Shown here: positions 26,343-34,152 of the stretch, in pieces
Position numbering within the stretch: position 1 is the stretch's first letter
Layout: each line of letters begins with the position of its first letter
DNA from: Nordella sp. HKS 07
Lineage (GTDB): Bacteria > Pseudomonadota > Alphaproteobacteria > Rhizobiales > Aestuariivirgaceae
Length of the DNA: 64,000 nt
Direction: 5' to 3'
NCBI RefSeq assembly: GCF_011046735.1
Contig: NZ_CP049258.1
Location: forward strand, 4,978,001-5,042,000
The notes under the pieces: model-generated
Seen by the model: the letters and a program-made list of their open reading frames with translations, nothing else
Database searches by the model: none
What the model was told of the DNA's origin: nothing
Program-made: the position numbers and the translations under genes

Positions 26343-27206
26343 TCAATGGCGCCTTTGGGCGCTGTGGGGTGGGATCTGGGTCAGGTCGTGGACGGGCAGG
26401 AACACATTGACGCGCGTGCCCTTGCCCTTCTCGGAATCGATGCTGAGGCTGCCGCCATGGAGCTTGGCGAGTGCCGCCGAGATCGGCAGGCCGAGGCCGG
26501 TGCCTTCATGCTTCTTGTTGAAGCCGGCATCGACCTGGCCGAAGGGGCGCATCGCGGTCTCGATATCGGACACCGACATGCCGCCGCCATTGTCGGCGAT
26601 GGCGAGGCGTACGAAGCCCTCGCTCGCCGGGCTCGCCCGGAACGAGACGCGGCCCTTGTTCGGGGTGAACTTCACCGCGTTGCCGAGCAGGTTGATGAGG
26701 ATCTGCTTGATCCTCAAGGGATCGGCATAGAGCTTCGGCATGTCGGCCGTGATCTCGCTCGCCACCATGATGTCCTTTTCCTTGGCCTTGGCCTCGACGA
26801 TGAGCAGGCAGGACTGGGCGATGGGGGCGATATCCATCGGCTCGCGCTCGATGGTCATGGAGCCGGCCTGGATCTTCGTGACGTCCAGGATGCCGTTGAT
26901 CAAAGCGAGCAGGTGGTCGGCCGCCTGTTTGATGTAGCCCGAATACTGGTTGACCCTTTTGGGCTCCGAGATGTTGAGGGTGCCCAGCATGTCGGAAAAG
27001 CCGATGATGGCGTTGAGCGGCGTCCTGAGCTCATGGCTCATATTGGCGATGAATTCGGATTTGGCCTTGGAGGCGAGTTCCGCCTCGACCCTGGCGGCAT
27101 TGAGGGCGAGCGTCTGCTTCTGGCGCGTCACCGCCTGACCGAAATGGTCGGAATACTCCGCGATCAGCGAGTCGCTCTTGAACCACCTCGGGCCGAAAGT
27201 ACGCAT
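26343..27206 (-). CDS. Soluble sensor histidine kinase
   Basis: 287 residues without membrane segments. HisKA domain with phospho-acceptor H58 in NMSHELRTPLNAIIGFSDM, then HATPase_c with N-box LINLLGNAVKFT, G1 ADNGGGM and G2 EGTGLGLPISAAL. The first 45 residues form a likely coiled coil rather than a known sensor domain. It is the type of PleC/DivJ-like HPKs of Alphaproteobacteria. No response regulator lies next to it. It forms an operon with the HerA-like ATPase, which is an unusual pairing. Confidence 0.9.
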   Translation of the reverse strand: MRTFGPRWFKSDSLIAEYSDHFGQAVTRQKQTLALNAARVEAELASKAKSEFIANMSHELRTPLNAIIGFSDMLGTLNISEPKRVNQYSGYIKQAADHLLALINGILDVTKIQAGSMTIEREPMDIAPIAQSCLLIVEAKAKEKDIMVASEITADMPKLYADPLRIKQILINLLGNAVKFTPNKGRVSFRASPASEGFVRLAIADNGGGMSVSDIETAMRPFGQVDAGFNKKHEGTGLGLPISAALAKLHGGSLSIDSEKGKGTRVNVFLPVHDLTQIPPHSAQRRH

Positions 27207-27415
27207 GACTGGTTGCCTCTAAAGTACGGAAAATAGGGGGCAAACGGATAATTTGCCGTTAACAAACAGTTGCGGTTTGTCGCTTTGTGGGCCGAACTTT
27301 GACTGGCCTGCCCAAGCTGTTAATCTAGATCCAACATAATGGATTGCCGGTGCAGGCGGATTTCGGCGGAAAAGCTCGCCTCGAGGCCCGCACGGCCGGC
27401 GAAAGGTTTTGACAG

Positions 27416-28513
27416 GTGGATGCCAGAAGCGGCGCGGGCCAGGCCCGTGGCCGGCGGCACGACAGCCCTTCCGGGAGCCAAGGCTCCTTCAGGGGTGATC
27501 ATCGTGGCCCGCCGAAGCAACGGCCGGAGCGCGGGGATGCCTATTATGGCGCCCTCGATCTCGGCACGAACAATTGTCGGCTGTTGATCGCCGCGCCGAA
27601 CCCTCAGGGCTTCGTCGTGGTCGATGCCTTCTCGCGCATCGTGCGCCTGGGCGAAGGGCTGTCGGGCTCCGGCGCCTTGAGCGAGGCGGCGATGAAGCGC
27701 ACCATCGAGGCGCTGCGGATCTGCGCCAACAAACTGACCTGGCACCGGGTCGGGCGCCGTCGCCTGGTCGCGACGGAAGCCTGCCGCATGGCCGGCAATG
27801 GGGCCGAATTCATCGCCAGGGTGCAGGACGAGGTCGGGCTCGAGCTCGAGATCATCGGGCGCGAGATGGAGGCGAAGCTCGCCGCCGTCGGCGCCGAGCC
27901 CTTGATGGAGGCGGGTGCGGCCGACGCGCTCATCTTCGATATTGGCGGCGGCTCGACCGAGCTGATGTGGCTCGACAACCGGCAGGGCCGCCCTGAGATC
28001 GCCGCCTGGGTGTCGCTTGCCGCCGGCGTCGTGACGGTGTCGGAGCGCTTCGGCGGCGTCGATGTCGATGAGGGCAAATACCGGGCGATGCGCGAATTCC
28101 TGCGCCCGATGATCGCAGAGTTCGCCGAGCGGGTGCGCCGGGGAATGGGCGGCGGCTTGCCGGCGCATCTATTGGGCACGTCGGGCACGGTGACGACGAT
28201 CGCCGGCGTGCAGCTTGGCCTCAGGCGCTACGACCGGGCCAAGGTCGATGGCTGCTGGCTCGCCCGCGACGATATCGCCAAGGTCTGCCTCACGCTTCAG
28301 GCCATGACCTATGCCGAGCGCATGGACAATGCCTGTATCGGGCGCGACCGCGCCGATCTGGTGCTTGCCGGCTGCGCCATTCTGGAAGAGATCTGCCATG
28401 CTTTCCCGACGCCGCGCATCCGCGTCGCCGACCGGGGCCTGCGCGAAGGGATATTGACGCTGATGATGAAATCCGACGGCACTTATGGAACCACACCCGG
28501 AGGTCTCGCATGA
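27416..28513 (+). CDS. ppx: Ppx/GppA phosphatase family protein
   Basis: Up to 365 residues from GTG 27416; the conserved part starts near residue 43 ([17 protein letters not shown]), and the Arg/Gly-rich opening may be untranslated. The ASKHA-fold phosphate loops are visible: [20 protein letters not shown], and [13 protein letters not shown]. The family hydrolyses polyphosphate or pppGpp. It overlaps rlmE by 4 bases (ATGA), a gene order usual in Hyphomicrobiales. Confidence 0.88.
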   Translation: MDARSGAGQARGRRHDSPSGSQGSFRGDHRGPPKQRPERGDAYYGALDLGTNNCRLLIAAPNPQGFVVVDAFSRIVRLGEGLSGSGALSEAAMKRTIEALRICANKLTWHRVGRRRLVATEACRMAGNGAEFIARVQDEVGLELEIIGREMEAKLAAVGAEPLMEAGAADALIFDIGGGSTELMWLDNRQGRPEIAAWVSLAAGVVTVSERFGGVDVDEGKYRAMREFLRPMIAEFAERVRRGMGGGLPAHLLGTSGTVTTIAGVQLGLRRYDRAKVDGCWLARDDIAKVCLTLQAMTYAERMDNACIGRDRADLVLAGCAILEEICHAFPTPRIRVADRGLREGILTLMMKSDGTYGTTPGGLA

Positions 28514-29211
28514 CCCGGCCCGGCGGCACGACGATCAAGAATTCGAGGCGTCTCAAGGTGCGTGTGAAGACCGGCAAGGGCCGCACCGTTTCGCAGAAGG
28601 TCTGGCTCGAACGCCAGCTCAACGACCCTTATGTGGCCGAAGCGAGGAAGCTCGGCTACCGTTCCCGCGCCGCTTTCAAGTTGAGCGAGATCGACGACAA
28701 GTTCCGCTTCCTGAAACCCGGTGGGCGGGTGGTGGATCTGGGGGCCGCACCGGGCGGCTGGTCGCAGGTGGCGGCCGACCGGGTGAAGGCCAGGGAGGGC
28801 AAGGGCCGCGTCATCGCCATCGACATGCACGGCATGGACCCCATTCCGGGCGTCGTCATCTTCCACAAGGATTTCTATGACGAGGATGCGCCACAGCTTC
28901 TGATCGAGGCGCTCGGCGGCGAGAAGGCCGATGTGGTGATGTCGGACATGGCGGCGCATGCGACGGGCCATCGCCAGACTGACCATCTCAAGATCATAGC
29001 CCTGGCAGAGGCGGGTTTCGACTTCGCCAAGGGCGTGCTGAGACCCGGCGGTACCTTTCTGGCCAAGGTTCTACGCGGCGGCACCGAGGGCGAGATGCTG
29101 AAGATGATGAAGCGGCATTTCGAGACGGTCCGCCATGTGAAGCCGGGCGCCAGCCGCACCGACTCTGCGGAGCTCTTCGTGCTGGCCACGGGATTCAGGC
29201 CGGTGGACTAA
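28510..29211 (+). CDS. rlmE: 23S rRNA (uridine-2'-O)-methyltransferase RlmE (FtsJ)
   Basis: 233 residues. [12 protein letters not shown] near 52-63 supplies the first catalytic Lys, [15 protein letters not shown] is the SAM-binding motif I, VVMSDMA gives the Asp, FLAKVLRGG the second Lys, and [13 protein letters not shown] the Glu of the K-D-K-E tetrad. It methylates U2552 of 23S rRNA in the A-loop during late 50S assembly. It is the last core gene before the surface-protein region. Confidence 0.95.
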   Translation: MTRPGGTTIKNSRRLKVRVKTGKGRTVSQKVWLERQLNDPYVAEARKLGYRSRAAFKLSEIDDKFRFLKPGGRVVDLGAAPGGWSQVAADRVKAREGKGRVIAIDMHGMDPIPGVVIFHKDFYDEDAPQLLIEALGGEKADVVMSDMAAHATGHRQTDHLKIIALAEAGFDFAKGVLRPGGTFLAKVLRGGTEGEMLKMMKRHFETVRHVKPGASRTDSAELFVLATGFRPVD

Positions 29212-29381
29212 GAGTCACTTCCCCATAGTGGGCAGGGATTTCGAATCAGTGGATCATTTTCATGTGTCGTCGTAAAGCGACTGGATACATGAATCGTTGA
29301 CCTTGTAATCGATATCGCGGTTACCGGTGGCCCACGCCGTGATATGAGGCTCGGCCCAGGGGGAAGCTGCTGGGGATAGTG

Positions 29382-30089
29382 ATGAAGAGGCTACTTCTTG
29401 CCGCTGCGGCGTCACTGTTGACGCGCTCGGGCGCTCAGGCTGCGGACATTGTCGAGCCGACCGCGTACGACTGGACCGGACCCTATATTGGCCTGCAGGC
29501 GGGTTATGGATGGGATAAGCCATCCGTCAATCTGGATAAGTCTCCCGCCCTCGCGACAGCAGATCAAGATGCCGATTCATTTACCCGGGACGGATTTGTC
29601 GGAGGCGCATTCGCGGGTTATCTGTTCCAACATGAAAGCCTGCTACTCGGACTGGAAGGGGATGTCGAATACTCCGGAATGGATGGTTCGACGAAGACTG
29701 TTCAGGGCACTGCTGATGTGGGTCGCTTGGAAAGCGATATCGATTGGCTGGCTTCGCTTCGCTTGCGCGCCGGCTTTGCGATGGACTGGGCGCTCATCTA
29801 TGCCACGGGCGGACTTGCTATCGGTGGCACCGAGCTGGAGTTCTCGGGGGAGCCAGGAATGGCGGACCATGACTCGGATGACTCCACTCAGGTCGGCTGG
29901 ACCGTTGGCGGTGGCATTGAATCTGCGTTAACCGACAATCTCAGTATAAGGGCGGAATATCGCTATACCGACTTGGGCACGCTGGACGTGCGAGCAACCG
30001 ACGTCATCAACCCGGCGGCCTACTTCGAAGACCTTGAGGTCAAGAACACCTTCCACGCGGTCCGAGCCGGGGTGAGCTGGCGCTTCTGA
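29382..30089 (+). CDS. Outer-membrane beta-barrel protein (Omp25/31-like)
   Basis: 235 residues from ATG 29382 (GGGGATA site). Signal peptide ending SGAQA, then DWTGPYIGLQAGYGWD, the family start of the Hyphomicrobiales OMP25/31 (porin-like) proteins, alternating beta strands with LRLRAGFAMDWALIYATGGLAIGG, SIRAEYRYTDLG, and a C-terminal Phe (AGVSWRF) needed for insertion by the BAM complex. Such proteins shape the outer membrane. Monocistronic. Confidence 0.88.
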   Translation: MKRLLLAAAASLLTRSGAQAADIVEPTAYDWTGPYIGLQAGYGWDKPSVNLDKSPALATADQDADSFTRDGFVGGAFAGYLFQHESLLLGLEGDVEYSGMDGSTKTVQGTADVGRLESDIDWLASLRLRAGFAMDWALIYATGGLAIGGTELEFSGEPGMADHDSDDSTQVGWTVGGGIESALTDNLSIRAEYRYTDLGTLDVRATDVINPAAYFEDLEVKNTFHAVRAGVSWRF

Positions 30090-30182
30090 AATCTCCGGAA
30101 CAGACCGGCCGATGACGCGGCGGCGACACGGCGGGCGGAGTGGCGTTCGCGCCAATGTGCGGAGCTTTCGGGCCGGGAAGCG

Positions 30183-30407
30183 TCAAAACGCCCGTGGTGG
30201 CCTGTAGTCAAACACCATGGGCAGCCGGCTGATCGCCAAGCGCCGCCATTGGCTGATCAGATTTGGATGCACGCCATGGCGGGTCGCCAGCTCGGCGACC
30301 GTTGCGTTCCGGCGGATCGCCTCCAAGGCAACGCGTGCCTTGAAGTCTGCCGAAAATCGCCTGCGGGTTTTCATCCTGCGAGTCTTCATGATGGATCGTT
30401 CACTCAT
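30183..30407 (-). pseudogene. Truncated IS3-type transposase OrfA
   Basis: The 74-residue frame starts RRRFSADFKARVALEAIR and has the helix-turn-helix TVAELATRHGVHPNLISQWRR of IS3-family OrfA, then breaks off into unrelated residues. The downstream half of OrfA, OrfB and the terminal inverted repeats are missing, so this is an old remnant. It lies at the left border of the Asn/Gly-repeat gene cluster. Confidence 0.7.
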
Positions 30408-30443
30408 CGATAGTGATCCATCTGATTGTTGCTCTTTGGCGGG

Positions 30444-30749
30444 CTATTGGCCCGATCTCGCACAGAGCTCATCCAAATACGGAATCTGCCGGTCGCGCTG
30501 GCCGGAACCGCCGCAAAGATACAACAGGCCGGGACCATTCCCGTTGCCCGAGCCGATATTGAAATTGCCACGCCCGTTTCCCTGGCCGCTGCTTTCGTTC
30601 CCGCCTCCAGGATATGGAACGATGGTACCATTGCCGTTGCCGTTAAAGTTGCCGATGTTGAAATTGCCATTGCCATTGCCGTTGTTGTCAGCCGCCGCGC
30701 CAGCCGTCATGACCACGGTCGCGGCGGACGCAATTAGAAACATCCTCAT
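30444..30749 (-). CDS. Exported Asn/Gly-repeat protein 1
   Basis: 101 residues from ATG 30749 (GAGGAG about 8 bases upstream). Signal peptide (MRMFLIASAATVVMTAGAAA), then NGNGNGNFNIGNFNGNGNG and a Pro/Gly stretch, a second NGN block, and a C-terminal tail with two cysteines (YLCGGSG, LDELCARSG). The period-two and period-five N/G pattern suggests a stacked beta structure or a disordered adhesive segment. One of three similar genes here; all are read leftwards. Not assigned to a named family. Confidence 0.65.
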   Translation of the reverse strand: MRMFLIASAATVVMTAGAAADNNGNGNGNFNIGNFNGNGNGTIVPYPGGGNESSGQGNGRGNFNIGSGNGNGPGLLYLCGGSGQRDRQIPYLDELCARSGQ

Positions 30750-31577
30750 GAGTGCGCTCCTCAGCGGTGGGAGTGTGAGTCCTGGCCCTGCAATCGCAAG
30801 CGTCGCTTTTCCCGGCACCCATCAAACTCCCGCACTGATACAAAGAAAGCGATGGTTGCTCTTTGTCGCAGAGGCTGGGCGTGTTTACTACTCGTCCAAG
30901 TTGCTTAGGCCTTTAGGCCATGCCGAATATATCCTTTGATATAAGCTTGAGCGGCAAGGTCGCCGCAGTTCAGTGCATGCGCGTCAGGGCGCATGAATGG
31001 CTGGACGCCGGCGCGCGGAATTGTAGTTCTGACTGTGGCTCTCTCGGTCGCCTTGTCCATGCCGCCATCGGGCCCCGGGGATCGAAGGTGCATCTCGAAT
31101 GAAGTTGCATTTCAAATTATGTTTAAGGGGATGCATAGGATGAGGCGGAGTTTGGTCCAAATTTGCCTCATGCGACTTCTGTCATTCCGGCATGTTGCGG
31201 CGCTGAAAAGTTGAAGCGCGAAAATGCCAGGTTTAACAGGGGTTTTGCCGAGAGGGACGGATCACGCCAACGGTCTCAGCTTCCCAACACGATAGCCGAG
31301 GCATGTTAGTGTGCCACTTTAGCACAAGTTTATTCCTAATGTATGGTTTAAGCTACTTTAAGTTGCTTCCGCAACGTGATATGACTCGTAGTTGGGCATA
31401 TCCTCCGCTTGGGGCGGCGATCGAGGAGTGGTGGAGCTCAGAGGCAACCCTGTGATCCCCATCGCATTCTAAGTGACTTCCTAGCCACGTTTGGTGCAGT
31501 CGGCCAAACGCCAACTGCTCTTAGTGCGTACATAGCGTAGCGTTAGTAAGTTTGTTCATGCGTTGTGGGAGGCAGCA
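30750..31577. other. Long intergenic region with probable regulatory sequences
   Basis: No supported gene. It contains the conserved upstream block of the repeat-protein genes (30849-30904), a GC-poor stretch at 31290-31390 and short low-quality frames. It separates the leftward repeat gene from the rightward LuxR gene, so promoters for both should lie here. Confidence 0.45.
30849..30904 (-). promoter_or_regulatory. Conserved upstream block shared by two repeat-protein genes (copy 1)
   Basis: A block 100-155 bases upstream of ATG 30749. Its right part (from TCGCAG to AAGTTGC, 39 bases) agrees with the block at 33708-33761 in about 28 positions, including TTTACTA and GTTGC. Either a shared control region or a duplicated leftover; on the plus strand both also read VYYS. 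Confidence 0.4.
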
Positions 31578-32318
31578 ATGATCGCGCCGGAAGACGTGGG
31601 GCAAAACGTAACCGGGCTGAACGCAGACTTTCATCAACTGATTGCACCGAAGATTCCAACAGCATCCGATGCGGCAGGCTCGGGTGAAACGATCTGTCTG
31701 GTGGCCGTGGTGGAATCCAGAAGTCTGCTGCGGGACTGTATATCGCACCTGCTATTGAAATACCGTGGCGTATCGGTCAGGCGATATGTGACGATTGGAG
31801 AGCTTCTGATCGACGGCTCGAACCGCGACCTGGATCTGATAATTCTGGGCGCGGCGAACAAGTCACGCCAGGTGGCACTGGATGAAATCTCCAGGCTGCG
31901 CGAGATCGACCATTCCTGCCGGCTTGTCATACTCACCGACAGTTGCGACCAGGGCTTCGTCAGCGAAGCGCTGCGGCTTGGCGCGCAAGGCGTCGTAACG
32001 ACCTCTTCAACCGCGGACGTGGCGGTAGAAGCATTTAGACTGGTGATGGCCGGGGGGACGTTCATACCGACGGAAGGACTCGCCACCGCGATCCGACCAG
32101 TGCTGGTGAACGGCAAAACCCATGGCCAGCTGACGGTGCGGGAAGAGCAGATCATCGCTCTGTTGCGATGCGGGATGCCGAATAAGCAAATCGCCCGCGA
32201 GCTTGGCTTGTCCGAGGGAACCGTGAAGGTTCATCTGCATAATATCATGAAGAAATGCGATGTCGCCAATCGTACTCAAATCATCGCACTTCCTTCCTTG
32301 CCCAAGCTCGGTCTCTAG
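31578..32318 (+). CDS. LuxR-family regulator with degenerate receiver domain (CsgD-like layout)
   Basis: 246 residues from ATG 31578 (GGGAGG site); a TTG at 31563 is less likely. Residues about 35-155 have a receiver-like fold, but the phospho-Asp position is lost: the strand reads DLIILGA where active receivers have an LLD-type end. The C-terminal LuxR helix-turn-helix (about 180-240) has LTVREEQIIALLRCGMPNKQIARELGLSEGTVKVHLHNI. The same layout is found in CsgD and VpsT regulators of surface fibres. It lies between the Asn/Gly-repeat genes, which are plausible targets. Confidence 0.85.
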   Translation: MIAPEDVGQNVTGLNADFHQLIAPKIPTASDAAGSGETICLVAVVESRSLLRDCISHLLLKYRGVSVRRYVTIGELLIDGSNRDLDLIILGAANKSRQVALDEISRLREIDHSCRLVILTDSCDQGFVSEALRLGAQGVVTTSSTADVAVEAFRLVMAGGTFIPTEGLATAIRPVLVNGKTHGQLTVREEQIIALLRCGMPNKQIARELGLSEGTVKVHLHNIMKKCDVANRTQIIALPSLPKLGL

Positions 32319-32412
32319 AGCAGATCCCGCACTTCGCCAGGGTGCGCGCGAGACCGCGATTGCCCCTGATCGGTTCCGTCGGCAGGTGTGGTTCTCGTCC
32401 AAAACATAGAAA

Positions 32413-32434
32413 GACCCCGACTTTCACCGGGGTC
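32413..32434 (-). terminator. Terminator of Asn/Gly-repeat gene 2
   Basis: GACCCCG and CGGGGTC form a 7-bp stem with an 8-base loop. On the minus strand it is followed by TTTCTATGTTTT, as expected for a Rho-independent stop 80 bases after the repeat gene. It lies between convergent genes and could serve both. Confidence 0.6.
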
Positions 32435-32512
32435 TCCGAGGTGCAGGCACGGGTTCGGAGAAGAACCGTCAGGCAAAGCTAAGGGTTCGTCGGCATCGCA
32501 ACAATGCGGGTG

Positions 32513-32968
32513 TCAGGGATTTCGGTTGAAGTTGCCGTTGAAATTTCCGTTCCCGAATCCAATGTTGTTGTTGCCATTGCCTGAACCGCCATTGAAGTTA
32601 CCGTTCAGGCCGCCGATATTGCCATTGCCGTTGTTCTGACCAGTGTTGAAGCTGCCATTGACGCCGCCGATATTGTTGTTCCCGCTCGTCGCATCGACAT
32701 TGCCAATCCCATTGAGAGCGCCAATATTGCCGCTGCCGCCATTGAAGGCTCCAATATTGCCCTGGCCGGAATTCTTGTATCCGATGTTGGCGTTGCCTCC
32801 GAAAATGGCGCCGCGCACCTGCGCATTGGAGGGAACGTGATTGTCCGAGATCGTCTGATAGAGGATCCCGCCTTGCGATGGCGGCGAAACCGGCGGAACG
32901 GTCATGGCACCACCCGGTGCCGAAGCCGCCAGCCCAACAAACAGGGCAAGTGCTGATACGATATTCAT
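32513..32968 (-). CDS. Exported Asn/Gly-repeat protein 2
   Basis: 151 residues from ATG 32968, with GGAGGAG upstream. Signal peptide (NIVSALALFVGLAASAPGGA), an 50-residue unique segment (GGILYQTISDNHVPSNAQVRG), then repeats of the type GNIGxxNG and GGVNGSFNTG up to the end (GNGNFNGNFNRNP). The roughly ten-residue period with Ile/Phe facing one side resembles MPTR-like or other beta-solenoid repeats. No cysteine. Likely surface or periplasmic; function unknown. Confidence 0.68.
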   Translation of the reverse strand: MNIVSALALFVGLAASAPGGAMTVPPVSPPSQGGILYQTISDNHVPSNAQVRGAIFGGNANIGYKNSGQGNIGAFNGGSGNIGALNGIGNVDATSGNNNIGGVNGSFNTGQNNGNGNIGGLNGNFNGGSGNGNNNIGFGNGNFNGNFNRNP

Positions 32969-33115
32969 GTGCTCCTCCACGCCTGCCGCTCGTCTATGAA
33001 CGGTGTTCGTACTTCTTTTCATGATGCCCGGGCCGGCGGGCGGGCCGGCCCAGGCTGCGAGACACTTAATGTCCAACTACGGACCGCGCGTCCCGCTCGT
33101 CGCACGCAGCATAAG

Positions 33116-33616
33116 CTACGGGTTGGCGTTGCCGTTGCCGTTGCCGTTGCCACTTCCCAGGTTGCCGCTGCCGTTGCCATTACCGTTCAGGCCGCCGCCA
33201 CCGCCAAAGCCGTTGAAATTACCGTTAGCAATGCCGTTGAAGCTGCCGGCGTTGAGGTTGCCGTTGAAGTTGCCATTACCGGAACTGGCGTTGACGTTGC
33301 CATTCAGATTTCCGTTGCCGGCGCCGAGATTGGTATTGCCGTTGAAGTTGCCATTGCCGGATCCAAGATTGGCATTGCCGTTCGCATTCCCGTTGCCGGG
33401 TCCAAAGTTCCAGTTGCCGTTCACATTGCCGTTAAAGCTGCCGACGTTGCCGTTGCCGTTACCGTTGCCGTTGCCGCTTCCCGGATTGAAGTTGCCGTTG
33501 CCGTTGCCGTTGAAGTTGCCGATGTTGCCATTGCCATTGCCGTTGCCATTATTGGCCGCGGCCGCAAAGGTCGTCATCGCTGCAATCATGACAGACGCGA
33601 TGATGAGTCTCTTCAT
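33116..33616 (-). CDS. Exported Asn/Gly-repeat protein 3
   Basis: 166 residues from ATG 33616 (GAGGAG site). Signal peptide (KRLIIASVMIAAMTTFAAA), and then almost only NGN-type repeats, many as GNGNFNGNxNxG units, interrupted once by FGGGGG. It is the purest repeat of the three proteins. Asn plus Gly make up most of the mature chain. Such chains are candidates for secreted amyloid-like, solenoid or ice- or surface-binding proteins; nothing in the sequence decides between these. Confidence 0.68.
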   Translation of the reverse strand: MKRLIIASVMIAAMTTFAAAANNGNGNGNGNIGNFNGNGNGNFNPGSGNGNGNGNGNVGSFNGNVNGNWNFGPGNGNANGNANLGSGNGNFNGNTNLGAGNGNLNGNVNASSGNGNFNGNLNAGSFNGIANGNFNGFGGGGGLNGNGNGSGNLGSGNGNGNGNANP

Positions 33617-33707
33617 GGATGTACTCCTCGTGACGCAAGAGGCGACTGGCGGCACCGATTTCGTTGTTGTCGCAAATACGGAGGCCACCATGATCTTGCA
33701 TTATGGT

Positions 33708-33761
33708 GCGACGATGAGTTTCTCGCAGGCGACGGCAGCGTTTACTATTCAGCCAGGTTGC
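33708..33761 (-). promoter_or_regulatory. Conserved upstream block shared by two repeat-protein genes (copy 2)
   Basis: Lies 92-145 bases upstream of ATG 33616 and matches the block at 30849-30904, at nearly the same distance from its gene. Best kept stretch is TTTACTATTCAGCCAGGTTG. Confidence 0.4.
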
Positions 33762-33930
33762 CTACATCGTTCAGCCGACGCACTTACGCCTTTCGGTATA
33801 TGCCGTTGACGGGCCATATGGGTGGCATCGCGCCACGCGGCCGGCACGTATCACGATGGAACACAATCTTGATCTTTCGGTAGGAAATGGGCTCTGGCGA
33901 AGGCGGTGCCACCCAAAGCCGCCGCCACTC

Positions 33931-33981
33931 GCCGACAGTTTCGACGCCGTCGTCGGTAATGCCGGTCTGAGATACGCCTGG
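33931..33981 (+). pseudogene. Remnant of an autotransporter C-terminal strand
   Basis: The frame reads ADSFDAVVGNAGLRYAWG, nearly the same as the last 17 residues of the large autotransporter (ADDFDALSGNAGLRYAW, 38665-38715). DNA identity is very high over AATGCCGGTCTGAGATACGC. Here the frame runs on past the terminal Trp into unrelated sequence. It is a leftover of a second, upstream autotransporter or of a duplication. Confidence 0.7.
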
Positions 33982-34152
33982 GGTGCGGCGAAGCCCAAGG
34001 CCGCATACCCGAGTGAAAGGGAGCTGAAGAAATTCCATCTGCTTCCTATTAATCCTTCCTTCATGTGGCGCAGATGCAACATGTCGGTTTAATTTGCATC
34101 TGACGGTTGTCTAGAAAAGAAAAATAAACCTTAAGTAATTTATCCCTTGGGC

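Larger units (their letters stand above)
33617..34152. other. Intergenic region with autotransporter remnant
   Basis: Contains the conserved upstream block (33708-33761) and a fragment of an autotransporter C-terminus (33931-33981). No intact gene. Confidence 0.5.

Noticed and set aside
33116-33600. CRISPR-like regular repeats
   Set aside because: The short GTTGCC/GCCATT periodicity comes from Asn-Gly codons of the repeat protein; there are no constant-length spacers.
32969-33883. Plus-strand frame of 304 residues rich in VAVAV and a second of 268 residues rich in LPLPLP
   Set aside because: Both are reverse readings of the Asn/Gly-repeat gene 3, which has the signal peptide and Shine-Dalgarno site on the other strand.
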